Below are positions 1 through 8,772 of a stretch of DNA of 64,000 bases, piece after piece. The notes beneath the pieces were generated by a model that was not told the DNA's origin, ran no database searches, and worked only from the letters and a program-made list of their open reading frames with translations. Within the stretch, counting starts at the first letter, position 1, and every line of letters begins with the position of its first letter. Location: NCBI RefSeq assembly GCF_003284725.1, contig NZ_PGTO01000004.1, positions 124,001 to 188,000 of the forward strand, given 5' to 3'. Source of the DNA: Paramagnetospirillum kuznetsovii (GTDB lineage: Bacteria > Pseudomonadota > Alphaproteobacteria > Rhodospirillales > Magnetospirillaceae). A program made the position numbers and the translations under genes.

Positions 1-897
1 GCCGTGGCGCTGGGCGTGCAGAAGCTGACCGCCGAGCATAACTTCGTCGCCATGTATTCCGGTCCCGCCACCACCAAGCTGACCAACGAGGAATGCTCGG
101 CCACCGGTTTCCATTGGATGTTCGACACCTATGCCCTGGCGGCGGGTTCGGCCCAGGCCATCACCAAGATGGGCGGCAAGTCGTGGTATTTCGTCACCGT
201 GGATTACGCCTTCGGCCATTCCCTGGAAGCCGACGCCATGGCCATGGTCAAGTCCCTGGGCGGCACCGTGGCGGGTTCCATCCGTCATCCGCTCAACGCG
301 CCGGACATGTCCTCTTTCCTGCTGTCGGCGCAAAGCTCGCCTGCGGGTGTCATCGCCCTGGCCAACGGCGCCGCCGACACCATCAACGCCATCAAGACGG
401 CCCGCGAATTCGGCATCGTCGCCTCGGGCAAGCGCGTGGTGCCGCTGCTGATCTTCCTGTCGGACATCCGCAGCCTGGGCCTCGACATCGCCCAGGGACT
501 GACCTTCACCGAGGGCTTCTATTGGGACCAGGACGACGCGGCGCGGGCCATGTCGGCCAAGTTCCAGAAAGCCTTCCAGGACCGCAAGCCCACCATGGTT
601 CAAGCAGGCGTCTATTCCAGCGTGCTGCATTACCTGCGCTCGGTGGCGGCGGCCAAGACCACCGAGTCCAAGGCGGTGGCGGCCAAGATGCGCGAGATGC
701 CCATCAACGACGCGGTCATGCGCCATCCCCGCATCCGTCCCGACGGCCGCGTGGTGCACGACATGCTGCTGGTCAAGGTCAAGACTCCGGCGGAGTCCAA
801 GGGCGGCTGGGACTTCTATTCCATCCAGGCCACCATCCCGGCGGAAGAGGCGTTCAAGCCCCTGGCCGGTTCGGCCTGTCCCCTGGTCAAGAATTAA
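1..897 (+). CDS. ABC transporter substrate-binding protein, branched-chain amino acid type (5' end outside window)
   Basis: The frame is open from base 1, so the signal peptide and first lobe start are missing; 298 residues are visible. The sequence has the two-lobe type 1 periplasmic binding-protein style of the LivJ/LivK family, with segments such as GKSWYFVTVDYAFGHSLE and VIALANGAADTINAIKTARE that alternate strand and helix. Members bind a small ligand in the periplasm and hand it to an ABC permease. The ligand cannot be read from the sequence; amino acids, amides and aromatic acids are all known for this family. No permease or ATPase follows, so any partners lie upstream or elsewhere. The stop overlaps the 3' end of the convergent bpt gene by about ten bases. 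Confidence 0.85.
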   Translation, partial: AVALGVQKLTAEHNFVAMYSGPATTKLTNEECSATGFHWMFDTYALAAGSAQAITKMGGKSWYFVTVDYAFGHSLEADAMAMVKSLGGTVAGSIRHPLNAPDMSSFLLSAQSSPAGVIALANGAADTINAIKTAREFGIVASGKRVVPLLIFLSDIRSLGLDIAQGLTFTEGFYWDQDDAARAMSAKFQKAFQDRKPTMVQAGVYSSVLHYLRSVAAAKTTESKAVAAKMREMPINDAVMRHPRIRPDGRVVHDMLLVKVKTPAESKGGWDFYSIQATIPAEEAFKPLAGSACPLVKN

Positions 898-1636
898 GCG
901 GAGCGGCCTCGGCGGCGGCATCGAGCAGATGCCAGCCGTCGGGGCCGAAGGCCTCCAGCGGCTTGAAGCGGGTCTTGTAGGACATCTTGCGGCTTTCGGC
1001 GATCCAATAGCCGAGATAGAGATGCGGCAGACCGTGGCGTCGCGCCTCTTCCGCCAGCCACAGCACCACATAGGTTCCCAGCGAGCGGGCGGCGAGATCG
1101 GGCTCGAAGAAGCTATAGACCGCCGACAGGCCGTCGGCGATGCGATCAGCCAGACAAACGGCGGTCAGCACGCCATCGCCATCCCGGAATTCCACCAGGA
1201 AGGTATCGACCGGGCTGTCTTCCACCATGGACCGGTAATCGTAAAATCCCATCAGCGCCATGTCGCCGCCGGAATGGCGGGATTCCTGGTAGCGGGCGAA
1301 TAGACGGAATTGCTCGGCACTGGCCTTGGCGGGAATGATGGCGGCTGTCAGCCCTTGGTTGACGCGGCTGATCTTGCGCATGGTGCGGTCGGGAATGAAG
1401 TCGTTCACCATGACCCGTACCGGGATGCAGGCGTTGCAGCCCGGACAGGCGGGCGTATAGGCGATGGAGTGGCTGCGGCGGAATCCGGCCCGTGACAGCG
1501 CTTCGTGCAGGGCGTCGGCATCGCCGCCGTTCAACTCGGTGACGATCTTGCGCTCCAACCGGCCCGGCACATAGGGGCAGGGCAGGGGCGCCGTGGTAAA
1601 GAAGAAATGCGGCCGTTTAAGCGGAAAATGGTCCAT
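887..1636 (-). CDS. bpt: Aspartate/glutamate leucyltransferase (bacterial protein transferase)
   Basis: Transfers leucine from Leu-tRNA to N-terminal Asp or Glu of proteins, marking them for ClpS/ClpAP degradation by the N-degron pathway (family knowledge). The 249-residue length is normal for the family. The N-terminal half carries the conserved cysteine cluster CPGCNACIPVRV and the motif RMVNDF-like stretch VRVMVNDFIPDRTMRK; the C-terminal half has the GNAT-like LYLGYWIAESRKMSYK. A GTG lies directly before the chosen ATG, so the start could be one codon earlier. It is last in a leftward run motA-motB-RDD-bpt, 67 bases after the RDD gene. A promoter in that gap could also serve it. Confidence 0.88.
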   Translation of the reverse strand: MDHFPLKRPHFFFTTAPLPCPYVPGRLERKIVTELNGGDADALHEALSRAGFRRSHSIAYTPACPGCNACIPVRVMVNDFIPDRTMRKISRVNQGLTAAIIPAKASAEQFRLFARYQESRHSGGDMALMGFYDYRSMVEDSPVDTFLVEFRDGDGVLTAVCLADRIADGLSAVYSFFEPDLAARSLGTYVVLWLAEEARRHGLPHLYLGYWIAESRKMSYKTRFKPLEAFGPDGWHLLDAAAEAAPLNS

Positions 1637-1703
1637 CACGTCATCGTCAGGCCTAGGTTTACCCCTCTATATAGGACGGCCCGGCAGTCTCTTCTAGACC
1701 GGA

Positions 1704-2219
1704 TCAGGTGCCGGGGCCGCCCCATTGGGCGGGGTCGTTGACCACGACGGTGGAGGCGACCACATCGTGGACCGTGCGGCGGCGGGGATTGAACAGCGCC
1801 ACCACCAATATCAGCGTACAGGTGAGCGCGATGGAAAGATAGAAGGCGACGGTCTGGATCAGCGCCTGGATCAGGCTGGGCTTGCCATTGGTTGCCGCCG
1901 CGCCGGGCGCGATGGACATCACCCGGATGCCCGCGGCCCGCATGCCCAAGGTGGCCGATCGCTCGCCGCCGATGGTCAGGGTGTGATAGGCGATGGGAAC
2001 GCAGCCCATCAGAACCATCATCAGCGGCCACAGCAGCCCGAAGGACAGCATGCCCAGGATCAGGCTGGCGATGAACATCATGCCGCACAGCAGGGCAACC
2101 ACCACCACGTCCAGCAGATAGGCGTAGATGCGCCGGGGGGTGACGCCCAGATAGTAGCGCGGATTGTCCCAGGGATCGGCCCATTCGGGAAGATGGTCGA
2201 TGATGACATCCTGGCGCAT
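1704..2219 (-). CDS. RDD family integral membrane protein
   Basis: 171 residues with hydrophobic helices near residues 33-55, 60-85 and 130-155. The segment GVTPRRIYAYLLDVVVVALL carries the Arg-Asp pair in the first helix that names the RDD family, and GERSATLGMRAAGIRV is the typical loop after helix two. RDD proteins are inner-membrane proteins of mostly unknown role; some are linked to ion transport. The gene starts 10 bases after the motB stop, so it is probably co-transcribed with the stator genes. That does not prove a flagellar role. Confidence 0.82.
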   Translation of the reverse strand: MRQDVIIDHLPEWADPWDNPRYYLGVTPRRIYAYLLDVVVVALLCGMMFIASLILGMLSFGLLWPLMMVLMGCVPIAYHTLTIGGERSATLGMRAAGIRVMSIAPGAAATNGKPSLIQALIQTVAFYLSIALTCTLILVVALFNPRRRTVHDVVASTVVVNDPAQWGGPGT

Positions 2220-2229
2220 GGCGGCAGCC

Positions 2230-3261
2230 TTAAGGTTTGGCGCCCGGGGTCCGGCTCATGGGCACCGTCAGGCTTTGCGAGGTGGCGGGGCCGACATCGT
2301 TCTCGCGCAGCAAGATGATGCTGATGCGGCGATTGCGCAGGCCCTTGGGGTCGGCCTTGTCCAGCGGTTCCTGGTCGGCCCGGCCGACCACCCGGTCGAT
2401 GCGGTTTTCCGGCACGCCCGAGGCGATAATGGCGCGGCGCGTCGCCAGGGCGCGGTCGGCGGACAATTCCCAGTTGGTGTAGCCCGACGGATCCTTGAAC
2501 GGCACCGCGTCGGTATGGCCGGAAATGGCGATGCGGTTGTCGGGCAGCTGGCGCACCACGCGGGCCACCAGATCCAGCATGGCCTTGGTGTGGCCGAACG
2601 GGGCGGAAGACCCCGACGGGAACATGGCGAGGCCTTCCTGATCGGTGATCTGGATGCGCAGGCCCTCGGGCGTGTTGTCCACCAGCATGCTGCCCTGGAA
2701 CTGCTTGAGCTCCGGGATGCCCTTCATGGCGTTGTCGAGGACTTCCTTGGCCTTGTCGAATTTCTGCTGCTCGCGCTGGGCCTGGGCTTCCTTGAACTCG
2801 GCCTCGCTCATGCCGGACTTGTCGTTGCCTTCCTTGCTCTTGCCGGTGCCCTGTTCCTTGCCGTCCGTGCCTTCCTTGGATTCGGATTCCTGTTCGGGCG
2901 CGAATTCCTTGGAGCCGGTCAGATCCTCGCCGCCGGGACCAACCGAGGTGGGGGGCAGATGTTGGACCAGGGTGGGAGAAGAGGTATTGGAGGTCTGGGC
3001 GCCTTCGCCGATCACCTTGCCGCCCAGCACGCCGCCCGCGCCGGACGCGCTTTTCGACGCCATGGTGGGAGCGAAATAATTGGAAACGCCGGTCAGCTGT
3101 TCCTCGGTGACGGCGTTCAGCAGCCACAGCAGCAGGAAGAAGGCCATCATGGCGGTCACGAAGTCGGCATAGGCCACCTTCCAGGCGCCGCCATGGTGCC
3201 CGCCGGCCATTTTCTTGACCCGCTTGATGATGATCTGGTTGCCGCCGCCTTCCGCCGCCAT
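2230..3261 (-). CDS. motB: Flagellar motor stator protein MotB
   Basis: Stator subunit that couples ion flow to flagellar rotation and anchors the stator to peptidoglycan. The single N-terminal helix YADFVTAMMAFFLLLWLLN contains the essential channel aspartate. It is followed by a long charged Glu/Lys/Gln-rich linker (about residues 115-180) and an OmpA/MotB C-terminal domain with SGHTDAVPF and the NWELSADRA-type peptidoglycan-binding signature. Length is 343 residues, normal for MotB. The start is an ATG with AAGGGAT upstream, 13 bases after the motA stop, so the two are one operon. The stator ion cannot be settled by eye; protons are likely. Confidence 0.95.
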   Translation of the reverse strand: MAAEGGGNQIIIKRVKKMAGGHHGGAWKVAYADFVTAMMAFFLLLWLLNAVTEEQLTGVSNYFAPTMASKSASGAGGVLGGKVIGEGAQTSNTSSPTLVQHLPPTSVGPGGEDLTGSKEFAPEQESESKEGTDGKEQGTGKSKEGNDKSGMSEAEFKEAQAQREQQKFDKAKEVLDNAMKGIPELKQFQGSMLVDNTPEGLRIQITDQEGLAMFPSGSSAPFGHTKAMLDLVARVVRQLPDNRIAISGHTDAVPFKDPSGYTNWELSADRALATRRAIIASGVPENRIDRVVGRADQEPLDKADPKGLRNRRISIILLRENDVGPATSQSLTVPMSRTPGAKP

Positions 3262-3274
3262 GAGCGTCTATCCC

Positions 3275-4135
3275 TTAATCGGGCGGCAGGTTGGTGACGG
3301 TCTCTTCCAATTCCTGGAAGGTCGGCCGCAGTTCGTCGGGCAGGATCTTGCGGGCGAATTCGATGGAGACCTGCGGCGCATAGCCCTGCATATGGCCCAG
3401 CAGCCCGGCCTTGATGGCCATGAAGTAGTAATGGTCCGAATCGAAGCACAGCTGCATGTTGCGCGAGAACGGTGCCACGAAAGCGTAGGAGATCAGCACG
3501 CCGGTGAAGGTTCCCACCAGCGCGGCGCCGATCAGGTGACCCAGCACTTCCGGCGGCTCGGTGATGGAGCCCATGGTGTGAATAACGCCCAGCACGGCGG
3601 CGACGATGCCCAGGGCGGGCATGGCGTCCGACATCAGCGCCACGGCGTGTGAAATCTCGTGGTAGTGCTTGTGATGGGCTTCCAACTCGCCGTCGATGAT
3701 GGATTCCAGTTCGTGGGCATTGCTGGTGCCCAGCGTCAGCAGGCGCAGATAGTCGCAGAAGAAGGTCCGGGTATGGTGGTCGGAGGAGAATTTGGGGAAC
3801 TTGCCGAACAGCGGGCTTTCGTCGGGCTTTTCCACATGGCTTTCCAGGGCAAGGTCGCCCTTGGTCTTGGCCAGCTTGAACACGGCGTAGAGCACCGACA
3901 GGAGCTCCATGTAGTCGTCCCGGCCATGATGGGCGCCCTTGAAGATCACGCCGAAATTCTTGACCACGCCCATGATGACGATCTTGGGATTGCCAAGCAG
4001 CAGCGAACCGACCGAAGCGCCGAGAATGATGATGAATTCAAAAGGCTGCCAAAGCACGCCCAAGTGACCGCCCGGCGCGGCGTAGCCGCCGATCACGCAA
4101 ACGATGGTGACAACCATCCCAATAATCGCGAACAT
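3275..4135 (-). CDS. motA: Flagellar motor stator protein MotA
   Basis: Membrane stator subunit of the flagellar motor, forming the ion channel with MotB and pushing on FliG. The 286-residue length fits. There are four hydrophobic helices: about 1-20, 34-55, 168-190 and 200-222. The third contains PALGIVAAVLGVIHTMGSI with the conserved proline. The cytoplasmic loop (about 60-165) is charged, as expected. AGGGG precedes the ATG at a good distance. The 208-bp gap to the rightward flavin reductase-like gene must hold its promoter; no flagellar sigma-28 site was convincing there. Confidence 0.95.
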   Translation of the reverse strand: MFAIIGMVVTIVCVIGGYAAPGGHLGVLWQPFEFIIILGASVGSLLLGNPKIVIMGVVKNFGVIFKGAHHGRDDYMELLSVLYAVFKLAKTKGDLALESHVEKPDESPLFGKFPKFSSDHHTRTFFCDYLRLLTLGTSNAHELESIIDGELEAHHKHYHEISHAVALMSDAMPALGIVAAVLGVIHTMGSITEPPEVLGHLIGAALVGTFTGVLISYAFVAPFSRNMQLCFDSDHYYFMAIKAGLLGHMQGYAPQVSIEFARKILPDELRPTFQELEETVTNLPPD

Positions 4136-4343
4136 TCGGTTCCCCTGCTCCGCCGGCCCACATGGGACGGACAGACCATCTTCATGTACCGAAGAATGCT
4201 ATAATTCCTGCCCGCTGTCGCGAGTCAACTGGCATGTGGTGACGAAAAATGTTTATAGCGACGATTTTCTCGAAGCGGCATTTGACGTTGCGGAGCCAAC
4301 ACCAGTAATCTCGGCTGGAATCAATGTCATATCGAGACGCCGC

Positions 4344-4850
4344 ATGCCCCTAGATCCCCGTTCCTTTCGCAAGACCTTGGGGTGTTTCGCCTCGGGGGTG
4401 ACGGTCGTCACCACGCTGGCGCCCGAAACCAGGGCTCCGGTGGGCGTGACGGTCAGCGCGTTTTCATCCTTGTCGCTGGATCCGCCGCTGGTGCTGTTCT
4501 GCCTGGGCAATGCCACGTCGTCGCTGGAGGCCTTCAAGGGATTCGGGCATTTCGTCATCAACATCCTGTCGGAAAGCCAGCGCGACCTGTCCATCCGCTT
4601 CGCCAGCCGGTCCGAGGACAAATGGCAGGGCGTGGCTTGGTCGGCATGGGAGAGCGGCGCGCCGGTCATCGCCAATTGCCTCGCCACTTTGGAATGCTCT
4701 CTGGTGCGGGAAGAAGACGGCGGCGATCACCGGATCTTCATCGGCCGGGTGGAGCGCATGAAGCATCAGGAGGGCGGCAGCCCGCTGGTCTATTTCCGCG
4801 GCAGCTATCTGGACTTGGCGCCGCATGGCGGCCTCAACGAGGTGATGTAG
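4344..4850 (+). CDS. Flavin reductase-like FMN-binding protein
   Basis: 168 residues of the flavin reductase-like split-barrel family. The N-terminal FRKTLGCFASGVTVVTT and the following VGVTVSAFSSLSLDPPLVL are the classic FMN-binding signature; HRIFIGRVERM near the C-terminus is also typical. Members reduce FMN or FAD with NAD(P)H to supply a partner monooxygenase, or act as plain FMN-binding oxidoreductases. No monooxygenase gene is adjacent, so the partner is unknown. The frame is open well upstream, but only the ATG at 4344 gives the usual family N-terminus. It ends 3 bases before the convergent acylase gene. Confidence 0.85.
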   Translation: MPLDPRSFRKTLGCFASGVTVVTTLAPETRAPVGVTVSAFSSLSLDPPLVLFCLGNATSSLEAFKGFGHFVINILSESQRDLSIRFASRSEDKWQGVAWSAWESGAPVIANCLATLECSLVREEDGGDHRIFIGRVERMKHQEGGSPLVYFRGSYLDLAPHGGLNEVM

Positions 4851-4853
4851 GCC

Positions 4854-7265
4854 TTAGCGGCCCCGTTCAAGCTTGAACACGGCGAAGGTCTTGTCCTGGG
4901 TCGGCCAGGGCAGGCGGTTGGCCTGCCAATCCTTCATCATGTCGGCGTAGTGGCGCGACAGCGGCAGTCCCGACTGCCCCGTGGCGATGACGAAGCGGCT
5001 GTTGGCGAGATTGCCGAGATCGAACACCGCCCGCAGACCGGCGCCGTGGTTTTGCGGGAATTCGGTGGCCTTGGCATCGGCGACATAGCTTCCGCGCGAC
5101 ACCGTGTAGTTGTCGCCGTCGGTGGCGATGGCCAGATTGGCCAGATTGGCCACCAGCGGCACCTTGCCCAGCACGGCGTTGTCGAATGTCGCCCGATGGG
5201 TCGCGCCCCAGGACCACTTGGCCATGTCGTTGCCCCAGCGCCCGGCAAGGTCGGCCAGGGCCTGCTCCAAGGCGCGCTCGATCATGTCCTCGCAGCTTTC
5301 CGGCTCCGGTGTCGAGACGTCGTCGCACCAATGCCGCCGCCGGGTGAGGGCTTCCAGCAGCATCTGCGCCCTCGGCGCGGCGATGGCCTCGAAGCGCTCC
5401 TTCAATTCATCGGCGAAGACGGCGCGGTTGAGATGCCCTAGCCAGGACGCGTAGATCAGCGGCTCGGCGCGGTCGCGGGCCATGCGGCCGTCCCAATCCG
5501 CCAGTTTCTGTGCGGCGTCGCGGGCCGTCTTCCCCTTGAACTCATGGCCGCTCAACAGATCCTTCAGCTCCAGCGCCTGCAGCGACACGATGTCGCCCTG
5601 GGTCTCGGACATGTCGGCGGGGGTCAGCTTGCGGCGCGGCTCCAGCAGGTCGCGGATGCGGCTTGCCCGATAGCCATCGTCCCAGGTCGCGGTGATCAGA
5701 TAGGGGTATTTATCGCCGACCACCTTGTTGTTGGCGTTGATCAGCAGAGCGGATTTGGGATTGTAGGATTGCGGCAGCTTGGCGAAGGGCACCCAGCCGG
5801 TCCAGTCGCCCTCGTTGGTCCAGCCACGCGCCGGAACCATTCCGTTGCCCGATTTACGGATGGGAACCCGTCCGGCGGTGTAAAAGCCGATATTTCCGGC
5901 GGTGTCGGCATAGCCGATATTGAGCACCGGCGCCTGAAGATCCTTCACCGCATTGGTGAAGCCGGCCCAGTCCTTGGCCTGATTGAGCTTGCGCAGGGCC
6001 TGGATGCTGAAATCCTGCTCGCCCAGCAGGGTGGCGGACAAGGCCACCACCTCGCCAGGACCGGCGACGTCCTTGGCCACCAGATCCGAGATCACCGGCC
6101 CATGGCGGGTTTCGCGGACCGTAAGGGCGACATCGGCGGCGCCCTTGACCCGAATGACCTCGTCGCGGACCACGAAGGGGCGGGAGCCCTCGGGGGTCTT
6201 GTAGGCGGACTCGCCCGCCAGCTTCTCCACGAACAGATCCACGGTGTCGGCTTGGGTGGCGGTGAAGCCCCAGGCGATACGGGTGTTGTGGGCGATGACA
6301 TGGAACGGCACGCCGGGAACGGTGGCGCCGCTCAGCGACAGATCGGGCGCGTCCAGTGCGGCCAGATACCACAAGATGGGGGCACGAAAGCCCAGATGCG
6401 GGTCGTTGGCCAGCAATGGCTTGCCACTCTCGGTCCGGTTGCCGCCCACCACCCAGATATTGGAGGCGGGCATGGTCCTGGCGGCCTCGGGCAGGCCGTC
6501 CAGCAGGGCCTTGCCGCCTTCGCTCGACAGGGTGACGGGGGCATCGGCGGGGGTGGCGGGGAACAGCTCCTGCACCCGCTTTGGGTCCAGGCTGCGGTTC
6601 AACTGGGCGCGCAGAATATCGTCGTGCCAGTTCCCCGCCAGTTGCAGCGCCATAAGCTTTTGCCAAACCATGGAATCGGCGGGGGTCCAGGGTTCGGGCC
6701 GAAAGCCCAGCAGGGTGTATTCAGGCGGCAGACGCAGCCGGTTCTCCTTCATCCAGGCATTGACGCCCGCCGCATAGGAAACCAAGGCGGCGCGGGTCGG
6801 CTCGTCCAACTGGGGAAAGGCGCGCTCGGCCAAGCGGTAAAGGCCCAAGCTTCGGGTGAAGCGGTCATTGCTCAGCCCGGCCTCGCCCACCACTTCGGCC
6901 AGACGACCGGCGCCGACCCGGCGCTGCATTTCCATCTGCCACATGCGGTCCTGGGCATGGACCCATCCCAGGGCGAAATAGGCGTCGGGCAGGGATTTCG
7001 CCGTGATGCGCGGAACGCCCAGGGAATCGCGGGCGATGGCGGCACTGGTATGAATGCCCGGCAGCGGCATGGTTCCTTCGATGCGCGGCAGCGAGCTCAT
7101 CACCACCACCCAAAGCACCGATAGGGCGAGCAAGACCACCAAGGCAACGGATTGGCCCAGCATCAGCGCACGGCTGGGCGCATCGCCGATGGGCGGCACG
7201 CCGACAGGCAGGTCTGGAATGTGACGCGCTTTGCTCACGGTCTCGGTGGGATCGCCGTTGGACAA
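4854..7265 (-). CDS. Penicillin acylase family protein (Ntn hydrolase, peptidase S45)
   Basis: 803-residue precursor of the penicillin amidase family, which cleaves amide bonds of penicillins, acyl-homoserine lactones or other acylated amines after self-processing. The alpha chain is about residues 70-267. The expected nucleophile is Ser268 in MPASNIWVVGGNRTESGKP, which becomes the N-terminus of the beta chain, followed by PLLANDPHLGF. There is a single hydrophobic helix near residues 38-57 and no normal signal peptide, so the enzyme is probably anchored in the inner membrane facing the periplasm. The start is TTG; an ATG 34 codons in is an alternative. The substrate cannot be deduced; AHL or lipopeptide deacylation are options. 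Confidence 0.88.
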   Translation of the reverse strand: MSNGDPTETVSKARHIPDLPVGVPPIGDAPSRALMLGQSVALVVLLALSVLWVVVMSSLPRIEGTMPLPGIHTSAAIARDSLGVPRITAKSLPDAYFALGWVHAQDRMWQMEMQRRVGAGRLAEVVGEAGLSNDRFTRSLGLYRLAERAFPQLDEPTRAALVSYAAGVNAWMKENRLRLPPEYTLLGFRPEPWTPADSMVWQKLMALQLAGNWHDDILRAQLNRSLDPKRVQELFPATPADAPVTLSSEGGKALLDGLPEAARTMPASNIWVVGGNRTESGKPLLANDPHLGFRAPILWYLAALDAPDLSLSGATVPGVPFHVIAHNTRIAWGFTATQADTVDLFVEKLAGESAYKTPEGSRPFVVRDEVIRVKGAADVALTVRETRHGPVISDLVAKDVAGPGEVVALSATLLGEQDFSIQALRKLNQAKDWAGFTNAVKDLQAPVLNIGYADTAGNIGFYTAGRVPIRKSGNGMVPARGWTNEGDWTGWVPFAKLPQSYNPKSALLINANNKVVGDKYPYLITATWDDGYRASRIRDLLEPRRKLTPADMSETQGDIVSLQALELKDLLSGHEFKGKTARDAAQKLADWDGRMARDRAEPLIYASWLGHLNRAVFADELKERFEAIAAPRAQMLLEALTRRRHWCDDVSTPEPESCEDMIERALEQALADLAGRWGNDMAKWSWGATHRATFDNAVLGKVPLVANLANLAIATDGDNYTVSRGSYVADAKATEFPQNHGAGLRAVFDLGNLANSRFVIATGQSGLPLSRHYADMMKDWQANRLPWPTQDKTFAVFKLERGR

Positions 7266-7407
7266 ATTCTCGTCTCCGTGCGCGCCTGGCGCTGGTGAGC
7301 GAAAGTCCTAACCTAGAGCCGTAATGCCTGTAAAGCGCCCATCGGCTTTGGCTCGGCCCCTGCCTCATGATATAGGTGCCCTTAGACCATCACCCGTGAG
7401 GACAAGC

Positions 7408-7812
7408 ATGATCGGAAAGCTGAACCACGTTGCCATCGCCGTGCCGGACCTGGACGCCGCCACCGCGCTGTATCGCGACACCCTGGGCGCCAAGGTTTCC
7501 GCGCCGGTGCCGCAGCCCGCCCATGGCGTCACCGTGGTGTTCGTCGAGCTGCCGAATACCAAGGTGGAACTGCTGCATCCCCTGGGGGAGAAGTCCACCA
7601 TCGCCGGATTCCTGGAAAAGAATCCGTCGGGCGGCATTCATCACATCTGCTACGAGGTCGAAGACATCCTGGCCGCCCGCGACCAGTTGAAAGCCAAGGG
7701 CGCTCGTGTCCTGGGCGACGGCGAGCCCAGGATCGGCGCCCATGACAAGCCGGTGTTGTTCCTGCATCCCAAGGATTTCGTAGGCACCCTGGTCGAACTG
7801 GAACAGGCTTGA
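7408..7812 (+). CDS. mce: Methylmalonyl-CoA epimerase
   Basis: Interconverts (S)- and (R)-methylmalonyl-CoA in propionyl-CoA and branched-chain catabolism. The 134-residue protein has the paired beta-alpha-beta-beta-beta fold of the glyoxalase/VOC family: LNHVAIAVPDLDAATALYRD at the N-terminus, VELLHPLG, GGIHHICYEVEDI and the C-terminal LVELEQ. The metal ligands expected in the family (two His, two Glu) are all visible. GTGAGGA upstream is a good ribosome site for this ATG. The acyl-CoA role fits the hydroxyisobutyryl-CoA hydrolase-like gene at 24.2 kb, although the mutase is not in the window. Confidence 0.9.
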   Translation: MIGKLNHVAIAVPDLDAATALYRDTLGAKVSAPVPQPAHGVTVVFVELPNTKVELLHPLGEKSTIAGFLEKNPSGGIHHICYEVEDILAARDQLKAKGARVLGDGEPRIGAHDKPVLFLHPKDFVGTLVELEQA

Positions 7813-7822
7813 GTCCATTTTT

Positions 7823-7926
7823 CGTCATTCCCGCGAAAGCGGGAATCCACACTTCGGTGGTCGAGGCGAAGCGTTCGTCGAAGCGACGGGTGGCTGCCAT
7901 GGCCCCCCGCTTTCGCGGGGGTGACG
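7823..7926. repeat. Head-to-head pair of REP-like palindromes (CATTCCCGC type)
   Basis: The left palindrome at 7827-7846 is ATTCCCGC, loop GAAA, GCGGGAAT. The right one at 7904-7921 is CCCCCGC, loop TTTC, GCGGGGG, followed by TGACG. The outer CGTCA and TGACG ends face each other, so the two copies are inverted around a 57-base centre, as in bacterial interspersed mosaic elements. A single copy recurs at 46177-46202. The pair fills the gap between mce and tag and may act as a transcript end or a stabilising stem. Confidence 0.75.
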
Positions 7927-7939
7927 AGAGGAGATGGAA

Positions 7940-8494
7940 ATGACCTGGTATTGTGATGTCGCGCCAGGCCATCCCGTGCACGGGCCATACCACGACGAGG
8001 AATACGGCTTTCCGCTCGTCGACGACCGGGCGCTGTTCGAACGCCTGAGCCTGGAAATCTTCCAGGCCGGGTTGTCGTGGCTGATCGTGCTGAAGAAGCG
8101 TCCCGCCCTGGTGGCGGCCTTCGACGGTTTCGATCCCGCCGTGGTCGCCGCCTATGGCGAGGCGGAGGTGGAGCGGCTGATGAACGATGCCGGCATCATC
8201 CGCAACCGCCGCAAGATCGCCGCCACCATCGAGAATGCCCGGCTGCTGCTGATGATCCAGGCCAGCCATGGTTCGCTGGCGGCCTGGATCGCGGCGCATC
8301 ACCCGCTCGCCAAGCCCCAATGGATCAAGCTTTTCAAGCAGAGCTTCGTCTTCATGGGCGGCGAGGTGGTGGGGGAGTTCCTCATGAGTATCGGCTATCT
8401 GCCCAATGCCCACCGCGAGGATTGCCCGGCATTCGCTCGGATCAAGGCGCTGAACCCGCCGTGGATGGCGGTGGGGACGGCGTTCTACGGTTGA
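7940..8494 (+). CDS. tag: DNA-3-methyladenine glycosylase I
   Basis: Base-excision repair enzyme that removes 3-methyladenine from alkylated DNA. The protein (184 residues) begins MTWYCDVAPGHPVHGPYHD and ends with HREDCP, which supply the Cys and His residues of the Tag structural zinc site. The helix-hairpin-helix region includes FQAGLSWLIVLKKRPAL and LMNDAGIIRNRRKIAATIEN, typical of Tag. An ATG six bases upstream is possible, but AGAGGAG at 7927-7933 is spaced correctly only for 7940. The gene stands alone downstream of a repeat pair. Confidence 0.93.
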   Translation: MTWYCDVAPGHPVHGPYHDEEYGFPLVDDRALFERLSLEIFQAGLSWLIVLKKRPALVAAFDGFDPAVVAAYGEAEVERLMNDAGIIRNRRKIAATIENARLLLMIQASHGSLAAWIAAHHPLAKPQWIKLFKQSFVFMGGEVVGEFLMSIGYLPNAHREDCPAFARIKALNPPWMAVGTAFYG

Positions 8495-8502
8495 AAATGC
8501 AA

Positions 8503-8566
8503 ATGGCAAGATCAGCGTCGTGATCTTGCCATCCCTGCGTCTCGAAGCTTGGCGCGCGGCGCCGAG
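8503..8566 (+). other. Two tandem hairpins after tag
   Basis: The first is a perfect 12-base inverted repeat, ATGGCAAGATCA and TGATCTTGCCAT, with a six-base loop (8503-8532). The second, 8548-8566, pairs CTTGGCGC with GCGCCGAG around a three-base loop. Neither is followed by a T run, so an intrinsic terminator is uncertain. The remaining bases to 8760 hold no gene that I can support. Confidence 0.45.
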
Positions 8567-8772
8567 CCTGATGGATTCCTCCCGAAACTCAAGCCGCTTG
8601 TTGCGACCGGTTATCGGATACGATGCCCGTTTCCCGAGCTTGGCGGCACAATACGCAATTGCCTTCCATTCGTCACCCCAAAAATAGCGCAATGGTTTCT
8701 TCGCAGCCGATTTTTATGAAATTCTTTATCGCGGGACGTTAAAATCAGCATGGTTGCGCTAAGGAGGTTGTC

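Noticed and set aside
4136-4343. TATAAT at 4200-4205 as a promoter for the flavin reductase-like gene
   Set aside because: No -35 element at a usual distance was convincing; too weak to list.
5544-7124. Long rightward open frame inside the acylase gene
   Set aside because: It is an antisense shadow of a gene with clear catalytic motifs.
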